A DNA stretch of 64,000 bases. Origin: Limnoglobus sp043780595 (GTDB lineage Bacteria; Planctomycetota; Planctomycetia; Gemmatales; Gemmataceae). The position numbers and the translations under genes were made by a program. The DNA is taken from assembly GCA_043780595.1 (NCBI GenBank), contig JAYWCL010000106.1, positions 1 through 64,000 on the forward strand, given 5' to 3'. This document shows, one piece after another, positions 27,615-36,431 of this stretch. Position 1 is the first letter of the stretch. Each line of letters starts with the position of its first letter. The notes below the pieces were generated by a model, which was not told the DNA's origin, did no database searches, and saw only the letters and a program-made list of their open reading frames with translations.

Positions 27615-28940
27615 ATGCGAATCGTTCTCTTTTTGTGTGCCGCGATCGTTTTCGGTTGTTCGAAGGCCGCCGATGTCAAACCGGTTGCACCGGGCCGCGA
27701 AGGTTCCGACTGGCCGAAGTTCCTCGGGCCGACCGGGGACAATGTCTCCACCGAGAAGAACATCCGGACGGCGTGGCCGCGCGAGGGGCTGGCGAAGGTT
27801 TGGGAGTGCAAACTCGGTCGCGGGTACGCGCCGCCGGCGGTTGCCGATGGCAAACTGTATCACTTCGATGCGTTTGAAACGACCGCTCGCCTCACGTGCC
27901 GAAATGCGCTCAACGGCGAGTTGGTCTGGAACTACGATTACAACTTCAAATACGAAGACCTCTACGGCTACGACGATGGCCCGCGGTGCGGCCCCGTCGT
28001 CGATGGCGACCGCATCTACACCTACGGCGTCGAAGGATTATTAAACTGCATCAGTAGCGCGGGCAAGCTCGTTTGGAGTTTCGACACGCGGGCCGAGTAT
28101 CACTTCCATCAGAATTTCTTCGGCGTCGGTAGTTCGCCGGTGATCGAAGGCGATTTAATAATCGTGGCCGTCGGGGGTAGTCCGAAAGGCCCGCGACCGA
28201 CCGACTTGCGCGAGGCCAAACCGAACGGCTCCGGCATCGTGGCGATCGACAAAAAGACGGGCAAAGTCCGCTATGCCGCACTCGACGATCTCGCGAGTTA
28301 CAGCAGCCCCACCGTGGTGACACTGCACGGCCAGCGGATCGGGTTATACTTCGCGCGTGCGGGCCTCGTCGGCTTCGACCCCGCCACGGGCAAGCAGCAC
28401 TTTCGCTATCCGTGGCGCTCGAAAGACCTCGAAAGCGTGAATGCCGCGAACCCCGTGGTCATCGGCGACACGATCTTGATTAGCGAATGTTATCGCGTCG
28501 GCACGGCGTGCGTGAAAGTGAAAGCCGACCTTTCGGGCGCGACGGAAGTTTGGACCGATGCCGGGAAGGACCGCGAGGAACGCGCGCTCGCGAGCCACTG
28601 GAACACGCCGATTCACGATGGTGGGTACCTCTTCGGTTCCGACGGGCGGCACGACTCCGATGGCGATTTGCGGTGCATCGAACTCGCGACGGGCAACCGC
28701 ATGTGGCGCGAGAAACGGGCCACACGCTGCACGCTGCTCAAAGTCGATGGGCACTTCCTCAGCCTCGGCGAAAACGGCGACTTGCGGTTGTTCAAAATCG
28801 ACGCGAAGAAGTTCGACGAAGTCGCAAAGTGGGAATCGCCCGACCTCGCCAGCCCGTGTTGGGCACCCCCCGTTCTGAGCCACGGCTTGCTCTACGTCCG
28901 CGGTAAGGGCAAACTCGTCTGTTACGATTTCGCAAAGTGA
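27615..28940 (+). CDS. PQQ-type beta-propeller lipoprotein
   Basis: A 441-residue predicted lipoprotein (MRIVLFLCAAIVFGC, lipobox VFGC). The body consists of PQQ-like propeller blades with the recurring pattern A/G-W/Y-x-x-D/N (LVWNYDYNFKY, KLVWSFDTRAEY, GIVAIDKKTGKVRY, RMWREKRATRC). Planctomycetes encode many such proteins, often annotated as outer-membrane-biogenesis-like or PQQ-binding; here there is no sign of an alcohol-dehydrogenase active site, so an enzyme function is not supported. Repeat element A copy 3 begins just after its stop codon. Confidence 0.8.
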   Translation: MRIVLFLCAAIVFGCSKAADVKPVAPGREGSDWPKFLGPTGDNVSTEKNIRTAWPREGLAKVWECKLGRGYAPPAVADGKLYHFDAFETTARLTCRNALNGELVWNYDYNFKYEDLYGYDDGPRCGPVVDGDRIYTYGVEGLLNCISSAGKLVWSFDTRAEYHFHQNFFGVGSSPVIEGDLIIVAVGGSPKGPRPTDLREAKPNGSGIVAIDKKTGKVRYAALDDLASYSSPTVVTLHGQRIGLYFARAGLVGFDPATGKQHFRYPWRSKDLESVNAANPVVIGDTILISECYRVGTACVKVKADLSGATEVWTDAGKDREERALASHWNTPIHDGGYLFGSDGRHDSDGDLRCIELATGNRMWREKRATRCTLLKVDGHFLSLGENGDLRLFKIDAKKFDEVAKWESPDLASPCWAPPVLSHGLLYVRGKGKLVCYDFAK

Positions 28941-28953
28941 GAAAAGCATCTCT

Positions 28954-29310
28954 CTCATAATCGACGTAAGTCACAATTGCGGACGCGCCAAAAACCGTGT
29001 TCTGGGGTGTTTTGCGTCCCAAAATGCCCCTTTTTGATCGGCTTTCGCTGATTTGCTTCGAGCGATATCGCGTTATTCTGATGGCTTGTCTGAGGTTACG
29101 GCGACGTCAGTCGATCCGACACTCGCCGCAAGACCCGGTTAAAAATCGACCGGACGCGCCCTAAAATCGACCGCATGCGCCCTAAAATCGACCGGACGCG
29201 ACACTTTTGCGTCATTTAGCGACACTTTTGCGTACGTTCGCGCACGTCGCAAAAGTCGACTTACGTCGGATCGCCTCCGATTTTTTGACTGTGCGAAATC
29301 GTATGGGTGG
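28954..29310 (+). repeat. Dispersed intergenic element A, copy 3 (inverted)
   Basis: Reverse orientation relative to copies 1 and 2, but the same orientation relative to the gene it follows. GACGTAAGTC lies at 28963-28972 and GACTTACGTC at 29258-29267. AAAATCGACC, the complement of GGTCGATTTT, occurs at 29142, 29163 and 29184, again 21 bp apart. The middle is more diverged than in copies 1 and 2. It starts 22 bp after the stop codon of the PQQ-propeller gene. Confidence 0.75.
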
Positions 29311-29341
29311 AGTCGAATCGGGATGAATTCGCCGCGCCGCC

Positions 29342-29412
29342 GCGTAGGCTTTGCGTAGCGATAAGTAGCGCACGCGGCTCGCGTGTGGTTTGACTGCACG
29401 CGAGCCGCGTGC
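29342..29412. repeat. Short dispersed repeat copy 2 and GC-rich hairpin
   Basis: GCGTAGGCTTTGCGTAGCG at 29342-29360 is repeated at the 3' end of the subtilase gene and, inverted, near position 50. GCACGCGGCTCGCGTG at 29370-29385 pairs with CACGCGAGCCGCGTGC at 29397-29412, and the same palindrome family forms an array at 38570-38803. The 676 bp between 28940 and 29617 contain no gene. Confidence 0.7.
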
Positions 29413-29485
29413 TCCACGTAAGTAGCCCACGCGCTTCGCTCCGAAGACGACGCGGCGCGGCGAATCGGGAAACGCAATAAAATTC

Positions 29486-29515
29486 TTGACGCAACGTTGA
29501 GAGGGCCGGTATTAT
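29486..29515 (+). promoter_or_regulatory. Probable sigma70-type promoter
   Basis: TTGACG at 29486-29491 and TATTAT at 29510-29515 are separated by 18 bp and each match the consensus in five of six bases. The region is locally AT-rich. The leader to the gene at 29617 would be about 95 nt and contains the small hairpin AAGGTTG-CT-CAACCTT (29584-29599). Confidence 0.5.
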
Positions 29516-29616
29516 CTCATCTGTAGATTCAGAATAAATTGTTTATCTCATGTAGGGATTGGGATAAACACCTGTTCGGCCAGAAGGTTGCTCAACCTTC
29601 GTAGTGGAGATGTACC

Positions 29617-30423
29617 ATGCAGGCCAAGCTCATGCAGGTAAGCGTCTTGTTACTCCCGATCCTGTGCGCCGCGTGCAGCAAAAGAGGTCAGGACCAGGGC
29701 ACCGCTTCTACCCCGAAGCAGGGCCCGGATCACTCCGTTGTGCAACAGGCGCCGTCCCCAAAGCCATCGGCTTCGAACCCCACGGGCGTTCCCCTACCAA
29801 ATCCGGGGATAACGCCAGCGAAGAGTCCCGTCGCCGAGTGGGCGAGTCAGACGGCGAAACGGCTTGAGAATCGCCGTTTCGAGAACGTGGACTTACTCAA
29901 GCGGGCGGGCGCCAAGATGCCCCCCGAGACGCTTAAGGACTGGGGGGCCGCAGTCGACCAAGTAACCGAGCAGCAAGTGAAAGTCCTCACCTTGTGGCAG
30001 GTCATCGTCAAGTTCAGCCCGCTCTGGAAGGGGGAGGAGTTCCTGCCGGCAGAGTCGCAAAAGATGCTCGCCCGCGTCAAGCAGCTACCAAAGGACGTGG
30101 TCAGCAAATGGAGTGATGGTTTCGGGACGGCCACCGGCGGTCCGGTAGAGGAGTTGCTGACAGTCTTGATGCTAATCCAGGTGGATTACCTGTACGAGGC
30201 CGAACGGTTTCGCGCGGTCCGGGCCGGGCAGTTACTTCCACGCTTGCGATCACTCCGCCCGGAGTTGCTCCGGCCGTGGGCCGACGCGCTCGGGGATGAC
30301 ACGCTGGGCGCTGCGGTTGTGCTGATCGATAATGACTGGCTGTTCGAAAACGACCGGTTCAAGGCCACCGCTTCCGAGGAAGCGTTGCGAGCGTTGCGGG
30401 CCGCGCATCCGGAACCCAAGTAG
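29617..30423 (+). CDS. Lipoprotein of unknown function
   Basis: 268 residues beginning MQAKLMQVSVLLLPILCAAC, a lipoprotein-type signal with a slightly atypical box (LCAAC). A Pro/Ser-rich linker (about 30-70) precedes a helical domain with two repeated patterns (PAESQKMLARVKQLPKDVVS and RAGQLLPRLRSLRPELLRPW). GGAG lies 8 bp before the ATG. It stands between palindrome clusters. It uses GAG far more than GAA (about 13 to 4 by eye) while prkA favours GAA, which hints at a different origin. No function can be assigned. Confidence 0.65.
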   Translation: MQAKLMQVSVLLLPILCAACSKRGQDQGTASTPKQGPDHSVVQQAPSPKPSASNPTGVPLPNPGITPAKSPVAEWASQTAKRLENRRFENVDLLKRAGAKMPPETLKDWGAAVDQVTEQQVKVLTLWQVIVKFSPLWKGEEFLPAESQKMLARVKQLPKDVVSKWSDGFGTATGGPVEELLTVLMLIQVDYLYEAERFRAVRAGQLLPRLRSLRPELLRPWADALGDDTLGAAVVLIDNDWLFENDRFKATASEEALRALRAAHPEPK

Positions 30424-30601
30424 GGTTTCGAGGCCTCCCCAGGAACTTCCCCTGGCGGCGAGCGTTAACCCACCACTGTGACCGGTGCTTTGCGTCACCC
30501 TCGGCGCGTACCGGTTGCTCTGGCCGTCCTCGAATTTTGCAAAGCGGCATCGCATTCTGAATTGTCAATTCTGTATCACCACTCGATGTGAATTCTCAAA
30601 A

Positions 30602-30683
30602 CCCGGCGAGCGGCACGGCGTAAGCGTGCCGTGGGAACCCTCTGCGGCTACCACGGCACGCTTACGCCGTGCCGCTCGCCGGG
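30602..30683. repeat. Perfect 33-bp hairpin
   Basis: The 33 bases 30602-30634 (starting CCCGGCGAGCGGCACGGCGT) are the exact reverse complement of 30651-30683, with a 16-base loop. Each arm contains the smaller palindrome GGCACGGCGTAAGCGTGCC. It lies 178 bp after the lipoprotein stop and has no T run, so it reads as a recent repeat rather than a simple terminator. Confidence 0.85.
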
Positions 30684-30761
30684 CGCATGTTTATGCGTGA
30701 AGTGGACTTATAGACACTTTCAGATTGGCCTTCATTTTTTGCAATTGCTCCCACCATTCTT

Positions 30762-30893
30762 GGCGAGCGGGGTGTGTAAGCACCCTGATATAGCCAGTGT
30801 CTTGCGCAATGTATATGGGTAGAGATTGTCTCATTGAAATTGAGGTTGTCTGCGACACAGGAAGGATCAGGGTGCTTACACACCCCGCTCGCC
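30762..30893. repeat. Inverted repeat, family B, copy 2
   Basis: The 28 bases 30762-30789 (starting GGCGAGCGGGGTGTGTAAGC) are the exact reverse complement of 30866-30893. The 76-bp middle includes AGATTGTCTCATTGAAATTG, related to the middle of family B copy 1 at 2671-2761. It has the shape of a short non-autonomous mobile or REP-like element. Confidence 0.75.
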
Positions 30894-30999
30894 TGTGCGT
30901 CGTGCTTCGCACGACGCAAGAGGGATGCGATCGATTAACAAAAGCGCCCCGAATCACCGAAAATTAGTCTTTCTTGGCTCCGAAACCACACGGACGACG

Positions 31000-31090
31000 A
31001 TGAGTAACTCTTGGTACGAAGTCGTTTCCAAGGATTCGCCGCTCGGTCAAGGCGATCTTCTTTTCGACTGCGAAGAAATCTACCAGGGTT
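31000..31090 (+). pseudogene. Possible truncated gene fragment
   Basis: From ATG at 31000 the frame reads MSNSWYEVVSKDSPLGQGDL then LFDCEE. This looks like the start of a real soluble protein of the 'WYEV...PLxQGDLLF' kind that I have seen in hypothetical proteins. From about 31080 on, the frame is the antisense of the HEAT-repeat gene and stops looking like protein. No ribosome site is visible. I read it as the 5' remnant of a gene cut off at the HEAT gene's 3' end. Confidence 0.35.
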
Positions 31091-32570
31091 TGCGGCCGAG
31101 TTTCATTTGTTTGGCGGGTGGCAACATCGGCACCGAACCGGCGCTCTCGGAAGAATTTCGAGGGGCGGGCGTGAGTGGTGGCATTCCGACGCCGGGGGTG
31201 GGCAGGCCGTTGATCGTGCGGCCCGTGGCCCATTGCAGCACGCGCTTGGCGATTTCGCCCGCTTGCTTGCTGTTCATCGCGATTCCCTGCATTGGCAGGC
31301 CTAAATCGATGCCGAGTCGTTGTTGTAGCACGCGGGCAATCGCCAGGGCCATCTCGCGGTTGGGTTGCCGACCGAGGCCGCGTAGAACGTCGATACCGTC
31401 GGAGTCGTTCGGGTCGGCGGTCAAAATCGCTTCGGCGGCCAGCAACCGCACCGCACCGGGCTGGTCCGAATTCGTCATGCGATCGAGCAGTTCTGGCGTG
31501 AGATATTCAAACGACCTCAACAGCGCAGCCAATTCGACTCGCAGACCGGCCGGCGTGTTCGGGTCCGTCACGTGTCGCGCGAGATCGGTGACGAGATCGT
31601 AATCGCCCGTCGTTTCCAGAATCCGCGAGTAATGCTCGACCAGCGATCGTACCGCCCGACCACCGAGCGGTTCGGGTTCACCGGCCCACACGGTCAGATC
31701 GCAGGTAGCCATAACGGGCAGGTAACCGGTCGCCCCTGGTAGCCCCCCATCGCTCGTGAATTTCGCGTCGCTAAGGTACGCGCGTACGGCATCGCGAACG
31801 AATGCCCACTTCCGCCCGCGCTGCGACAAAATCGCAGCCACGGCGGCCGCGCGAACCTCGGCGTCCGGGTCGCGCAGGAACTCCGCCAAGCCTTGCACCA
31901 CGGCGGGATCGTCGATCGTCGCCAACGCGCCGACGGCCACACTGCGAACGCTCGGTTCGCTCGCGCGTTGTGCCGCATTCAGCACCGTCGCAGCCTCGCG
32001 GGAACGCCACGCCGTACGGCCATCGAGTGCGGAAAACGCAGCGATTCGCACATTCGAGTTGGGGTCGGTCAGTAGCGGAAACACCGGCCCTGGCTCGATG
32101 GCGACGGCATCGCGAAGGCCGCGGACTTCGGGCAACGCGCGGATGTCCGAAAGCTGCGATGGCCAGAATTGGCGATTGCAAATGCGTGCGCAAAAGTGCT
32201 TCGCGCGGCGTCGCGGTTCGGCCCCCGTTCGGTACAAGTCGTAGAGCGCGGTGAGGACGACGGCGATGAGCAACACGATGCCGCGAACGGCCGGGGCCAA
32301 CGTCCCCGAGCCGTTCCGCGTTTGATGCCAACACCAACCGAAGGCGAGCAAGTAGAGCAAAATGATCGCGCCACTGGCAGGCGGCTGCCACACTTTTCGC
32401 GAACGTAGAAACGCTGCACCGACCACCGCAAACACGATAGCACCAATGCCCATGGCCGCCGACCACGATTCCGCAGCGAGCGCGCCCAACAACAGCGCAG
32501 GCGTAAATAGCAGGACAATGTCGAGGAAACGATCCGCAGCAGAATGGTAAACGGGAAGCTCGTCGCGCAT
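31080..32570 (-). CDS. HEAT-repeat membrane protein
   Basis: 496 residues. About four membrane helices lie in the first 115 (DIVLLFTPALLLGALAAES, GAIVFAVVGAAFL, AIILLYLLAFGWCW, IVLLIAVVLTALYDL). The cytoplasmic or periplasmic rest is HEAT-like (LLTDPNSNVRIAAFSALDGR, LAEFLRDPDAEVRAAAVAAI, LLRSFEYLTPELLDRM), suited to protein binding. The C-terminal 40 residues are Pro-rich. The ATG at 32570 is chosen to remove a leader that reads into the repeat-bearing gap. Function unknown. Confidence 0.7.
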   Translation of the reverse strand: MRDELPVYHSAADRFLDIVLLFTPALLLGALAAESWSAAMGIGAIVFAVVGAAFLRSRKVWQPPASGAIILLYLLAFGWCWHQTRNGSGTLAPAVRGIVLLIAVVLTALYDLYRTGAEPRRRAKHFCARICNRQFWPSQLSDIRALPEVRGLRDAVAIEPGPVFPLLTDPNSNVRIAAFSALDGRTAWRSREAATVLNAAQRASEPSVRSVAVGALATIDDPAVVQGLAEFLRDPDAEVRAAAVAAILSQRGRKWAFVRDAVRAYLSDAKFTSDGGLPGATGYLPVMATCDLTVWAGEPEPLGGRAVRSLVEHYSRILETTGDYDLVTDLARHVTDPNTPAGLRVELAALLRSFEYLTPELLDRMTNSDQPGAVRLLAAEAILTADPNDSDGIDVLRGLGRQPNREMALAIARVLQQRLGIDLGLPMQGIAMNSKQAGEIAKRVLQWATGRTINGLPTPGVGMPPLTPAPRNSSESAGSVPMLPPAKQMKLGRKPW

Positions 32571-32771
32571 GTCGCCCGTCGGGAAAATCGAACGGATCAG
32601 TAAAGGCGACGGAAGTCTAGAATCCGATTCTTGCCCGGTCAAACCGCCCTGGTCGAATGGGTGTCGATTCGAGGGCAAAGCGTCGAAGAATCCGACTCTT
32701 CGCAACATTTGTCGCGTCTGGGCTAAGGGAACCGTTTGCGGGATCGATTGCATTTCCAGCAATCAGACGCC

Positions 32772-32896
32772 GTAGGTCGCGGCCGAAGAGGCTTTGCGAT
32801 GAGGCCCGACAGAGTATCCGCGACAAAAACTCTCATGGTTTTTAGGTTCCGCGCGATAGCACTGTCGGGCCTCCCAAAGCCTCCGGCCCGACCTAC
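32772..32896. repeat. Inverted repeat between divergent genes
   Basis: GTAGGTCGCGGCCGAAGAGG (from 32772, arm to 32812) faces CTGTCGGGCCTCCCAAAGCC (from 32862, arm to 32896). The arms are about 35-41 bp with a few small gaps. The 542 bp gap 32571-33112 also holds the divergent promoters of the HEAT gene and the sigma-factor gene; nothing else is evident. Confidence 0.65.
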
Positions 32897-33112
32897 AAAA
32901 CTTCTACTTGAACCGTGCGGAAATCATGAGTTTTTACTCCGCGTTCTCTGCGCCATTCGCGGTTAAAAATTCTGATGGAATCGCGCAACCCATGCGGCGC
33001 GGCTAAACGTACTCGAAGATCCTCTCGACCGCATCCTGCAAATAATCTCTGGGCCGAATCGCTCCCTTCGGGCAGATATAAGATACACGCTATCTGCACG
33101 GGGAGATTTCGC

Positions 33113-35191
33113 ATGGCCGCATACTGGAACCGGATCATTTCCCGCTCGCGCCGGGTGCTCGTCGACCGGCGACATTGCGATGTTGCGGAACTTCTGAATC
33201 GCTATGCCGTCAGTCGCGATGAGGCGGCGTTCGAACTCATTGTCGAACGCCACTCGTCGCTGGTTTGGGGCGTTTGCCGACGGACGCTCTCCAATCCGGC
33301 CGATTGCGAAGACGTTTTCCAGGCGACGTTCCTCGCGTTGGTGCGACAAATCCAGACGATCGACACGACGAAACCGCTGGCACCGTGGCTGTACTCGGTG
33401 GCGCTCCGGGCTTCGCGAAAAGCGGCGGCGCGCGACACCAAGCGACGCACGCAACCGTTGCCCGAAGACTGCGCCAGCGAGTCTTGCGATACGATTGCGA
33501 ACCGGGAGTTGTGCCGGACGATCCACGAAGAGGTTGCGCGGTTGCCGCAGGCGTTGCGGGAGGTCGTGGTGGCGTGTTGCATTCAAGGCGAGTCTCGCGA
33601 AGAGGTCGCCAGCGCCATCGGTTGCACGGAATCGGCCGTGAAATCGCGGCTCGAACGGGCGCGCGAACGGTTGCGGACGGCGTTGACGCGCCGCGGCGTC
33701 GACCTGCCCGTCGCGCTCGTGATGTTGTTCATCGGCTCGGAACGGGCATCCGCAGAGTTGGTCGAAAAAACCATCGGCTTGTCGAACGGCACTGTTCCGG
33801 TGGCCGTGGCCGCGTTGGCGAAAACCGGGCTTTCGCTCGCAACCATCGGCTCGATGGCGGCCACGGTCGGGTTGATCTGCATCGCCACCATCGTCGGCAC
33901 GACACTGCGGCCCGAACAGGTGGCCCACGCGCAGCCACCGGTCGCGGAAGTGAAGCCCGCCGCAAAGCCAGCCGAGCACGTCGATCGCTACGGCGATCCG
34001 TTGCCGACCGATGCCGTTCGCCGCTTCGGCACCGTGCGGTTGCGGCAGCCGTATGCCCACTTTGTGCAGTTCACGCCCGATGGCAAAACGCTGGTCGCGG
34101 GAACTGGCCAGGAACCTCTCGGTGTGTTTGAAGCCGCCACCGGACGCAAATTGCGCGATGTCGGCGAGCCTTCTTCAAATAACCCTTTTGGATTTCGCCT
34201 GACCCCCGATGGCAAGCGAGTCCTTTGCCTCGGGTTCAACGTAACGCTCTGGGACTTGGCAACCGGCGAACTGCTGCAACGCTACAAAATCGGCCGCTGT
34301 TCCTCGGTTGCCGTATCGCCAGATGGAAAGCAATTTGTGGTGTTGCTCGAGAATCAACCGATTCTTCAACACGTCGATCTCAACAGTGGGCAAATCCTCG
34401 CGGAGAAGATACTCACATCGGGCGAGACATACGAATCCCGCCTGGAATTCGGCGATTCGGGAAACGTCGTCACGATGCAAATCATGACATCAAAAAAAGT
34501 GAAGGCCGGTTATTACCGAATCGATCGCGAGCCGCTCCAGCTTTGGGACACGACCGCGAATTCGCTCGCAAACGGGCCGATTCCTGGAGTCGATGTCCCC
34601 AACGATTTCGCACTGATTCCGGGTACGAAGTCGATCGCGTACGCCATCAAAGACGGGCCGATTATTATTTGGGATACTGTGAAGCAGAAGGAAATCCGGC
34701 AGCTTCCTCTAAGCGTGAAAGATTCGACCGTGTCGAATATCATCACCGCTCTGGATGGCAAACGGCTTTTGGCAAGAACGAATGGCGCATTTGAAGTGAT
34801 CGAGATCGCATCTGGCAAATCCCTGTTGAAGATCGATCTCGATCCACAACGGATAGGATATTATGTCTCAGCCCTTTCTCCCGATGGCAAGCAATTCGCG
34901 ATTGCCAGTTGGTTGGAATCGATCGTTCGCATTTGGAATGTCGATACGGGCAAAGAACTCCTCGCGGACTCGGGCCACACCTGCAAGCCAAACATTGAGC
35001 TGTCGCCAGATGGAACCACGTTGTCGAGCAAGGTCACAGGCATCGAGGCGTACGATTGGGATCTCAAAACTGGTAAAGGCGTTCGTAAACCCGAAGCGAA
35101 GCCCGAAATCGTACCCTTCACCGTGCTCGGTTCGTACACAGTGAAGGGTAGCTTTGGGATATCACCTTCAACGATCCCACGCAACTTATGA
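33113..35191 (+). CDS. ECF sigma factor fused to a WD40 propeller, 5' part of a frameshifted gene
   Basis: 692 residues. Sigma region 2 lies at about 30-105 (AAFELIVERHSSLVWGVCRR, DCEDVFQATFLALVR) and region 4 at about 140-190 (LPQALREVVVACCIQGESRE, SAIGCTESAVKSRLERARER). A membrane helix follows at about 243-265 (ATIGSMAATVGLICIATIVG), then WD40-type repeats. This matches the planctomycete ECF sigma factors with a membrane helix and large C-terminal extension (ECF01-Gob type). The frame ends at 35191 in an out-of-frame tail (GISPSTIPRNL). The propeller continues in the next frame from about 35152. GGGGAG lies 7 bp before the ATG. Confidence 0.85.
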   Translation: MAAYWNRIISRSRRVLVDRRHCDVAELLNRYAVSRDEAAFELIVERHSSLVWGVCRRTLSNPADCEDVFQATFLALVRQIQTIDTTKPLAPWLYSVALRASRKAAARDTKRRTQPLPEDCASESCDTIANRELCRTIHEEVARLPQALREVVVACCIQGESREEVASAIGCTESAVKSRLERARERLRTALTRRGVDLPVALVMLFIGSERASAELVEKTIGLSNGTVPVAVAALAKTGLSLATIGSMAATVGLICIATIVGTTLRPEQVAHAQPPVAEVKPAAKPAEHVDRYGDPLPTDAVRRFGTVRLRQPYAHFVQFTPDGKTLVAGTGQEPLGVFEAATGRKLRDVGEPSSNNPFGFRLTPDGKRVLCLGFNVTLWDLATGELLQRYKIGRCSSVAVSPDGKQFVVLLENQPILQHVDLNSGQILAEKILTSGETYESRLEFGDSGNVVTMQIMTSKKVKAGYYRIDREPLQLWDTTANSLANGPIPGVDVPNDFALIPGTKSIAYAIKDGPIIIWDTVKQKEIRQLPLSVKDSTVSNIITALDGKRLLARTNGAFEVIEIASGKSLLKIDLDPQRIGYYVSALSPDGKQFAIASWLESIVRIWNVDTGKELLADSGHTCKPNIELSPDGTTLSSKVTGIEAYDWDLKTGKGVRKPEAKPEIVPFTVLGSYTVKGSFGISPSTIPRNL

Positions 35192-36429
35192 CCGCCTCCG
35201 ACAAAGCCGGCAAAGTGATCGCGACCTGCAAAATTCCGGAGGGACTTTCGCGGGGTCAAACGTTCTCCGAAGATGGCCGACATTTCGCGATCAGCTTTCA
35301 GGACGACAAGCACACCGTGCTACTTTGGACGCCTCTGGAACGCAAGGAGCCGTTCGTCATCACCGGTCACAGCGAAGCCTGCCAGCACCTTCGGTTTTCA
35401 CACGATGGCAAAATGCTCTTGGCCGGAGCCGGAGTTGGCAAACACGACAGATTGAACGTACTGCAATTATACGATGTCGCAACGGGCCAATTGATCCACA
35501 ACTTGAAATCGAACGGTTCGCCGGATCATTCGTTGTTCACCAAAGACGACCGCGTATTGGTCACGGGCGGCCCGTGGAACGATGCCACATGCCGCGTCTG
35601 GAACATCGTCGCTGGCGAACAGACTGCGACGTTGATCGATCCCACTTTGCGCTTGACCTCCGATGCGAGCTACAAAAGCCGGCCGAGCATCGAAGGCATC
35701 GAGTTTTCGCCCGACGAACGGCTGCTTGCGGTGATGTCCGGAATCGACGACCAATCGAGCATCGCCGTGTGGGAAGTCGGCACGTGGAAACTCGTCAAGT
35801 CGTTTACCCCGTTCCGCCCGCGCGCCGGCAGCGCGACGATGCGTTTCTCCAAAGACGGGCGATCCCTGTTCGTTGCCAACCCCGATACGACGATCCTCGA
35901 ATGGGATCTTTCCGGCCGATTTGGCACATCGAACGCACAAAAACTTTCGCAAAAGCGGCTCGACGAACTGGCGCTCAAAATCGGCGAACGCGAAGGTTAC
36001 TCGGCGATCTGGGAACTGATCGACCATCCCGAACAAGCGATCGCGTTGTTCCACGGGCCGTTGAAACCCGCAGCGAAACCGACGGCGGAACAACTGGAGA
36101 AATGGATCGCCAACCTCGATGCCGAGGCATTTCGCGAACGCGATGACGCCCAACGCAAACTTCTGGCACAAGGCGATGCCGCATTGCCCGCGCTGGAGAT
36201 CGCCTTGAAAGCCGCATCGAGCGCCGAAGCCCGTGAGCGCATCGAAACCGTCGTCGGCCAGTTGCGCGAAGGCAAGTCTTCGCTTCAGTTACGAAACCGG
36301 CGAATCATCGCGATCCTCGACTTGATCGGCGATGACGCTTCGAGGAAATTGCTCGCCGAGTACGCCAAAGGCGACCCACGCGACCGCCTGACTCAAGACG
36401 CGAAAAAGGCGATCGCGTTCCGAAATTAG
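35188..36429 (+). CDS. WD40/HEAT continuation of the sigma-factor gene (3' part)
   Basis: 413 residues from an ATG that overlaps the previous stop (ATGA). The frame is open upstream of this ATG back to a TAG at 35149-35151 and encodes LWDITFNDPTQ, a WD40 signature that continues the propeller without a break. One missing base near 35148-35155 would join both parts into one protein of about 1105 residues. The rest contains more WD40 blades (LLWTPLERKEPF, VWNIVAGEQ, ILEWDLSGRFG) and a C-terminal helical unit (EQLEKWIANLDAEAFRERDD, PALEIALKAASSAEARERIE) typical of planctomycete WD40 proteins. It could also be a coupled separate gene. Confidence 0.75.
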   Translation: MTASDKAGKVIATCKIPEGLSRGQTFSEDGRHFAISFQDDKHTVLLWTPLERKEPFVITGHSEACQHLRFSHDGKMLLAGAGVGKHDRLNVLQLYDVATGQLIHNLKSNGSPDHSLFTKDDRVLVTGGPWNDATCRVWNIVAGEQTATLIDPTLRLTSDASYKSRPSIEGIEFSPDERLLAVMSGIDDQSSIAVWEVGTWKLVKSFTPFRPRAGSATMRFSKDGRSLFVANPDTTILEWDLSGRFGTSNAQKLSQKRLDELALKIGEREGYSAIWELIDHPEQAIALFHGPLKPAAKPTAEQLEKWIANLDAEAFRERDDAQRKLLAQGDAALPALEIALKAASSAEARERIETVVGQLREGKSSLQLRNRRIIAILDLIGDDASRKLLAEYAKGDPRDRLTQDAKKAIAFRN

Positions 36430-36431
36430 CC

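Noticed and set aside
30895..31602. A 235-codon gene on the plus strand
   Set aside because: Only the part from 31000 to about 31080 looks like protein; the rest is antisense to the HEAT-repeat gene, so I kept just a possible fragment.
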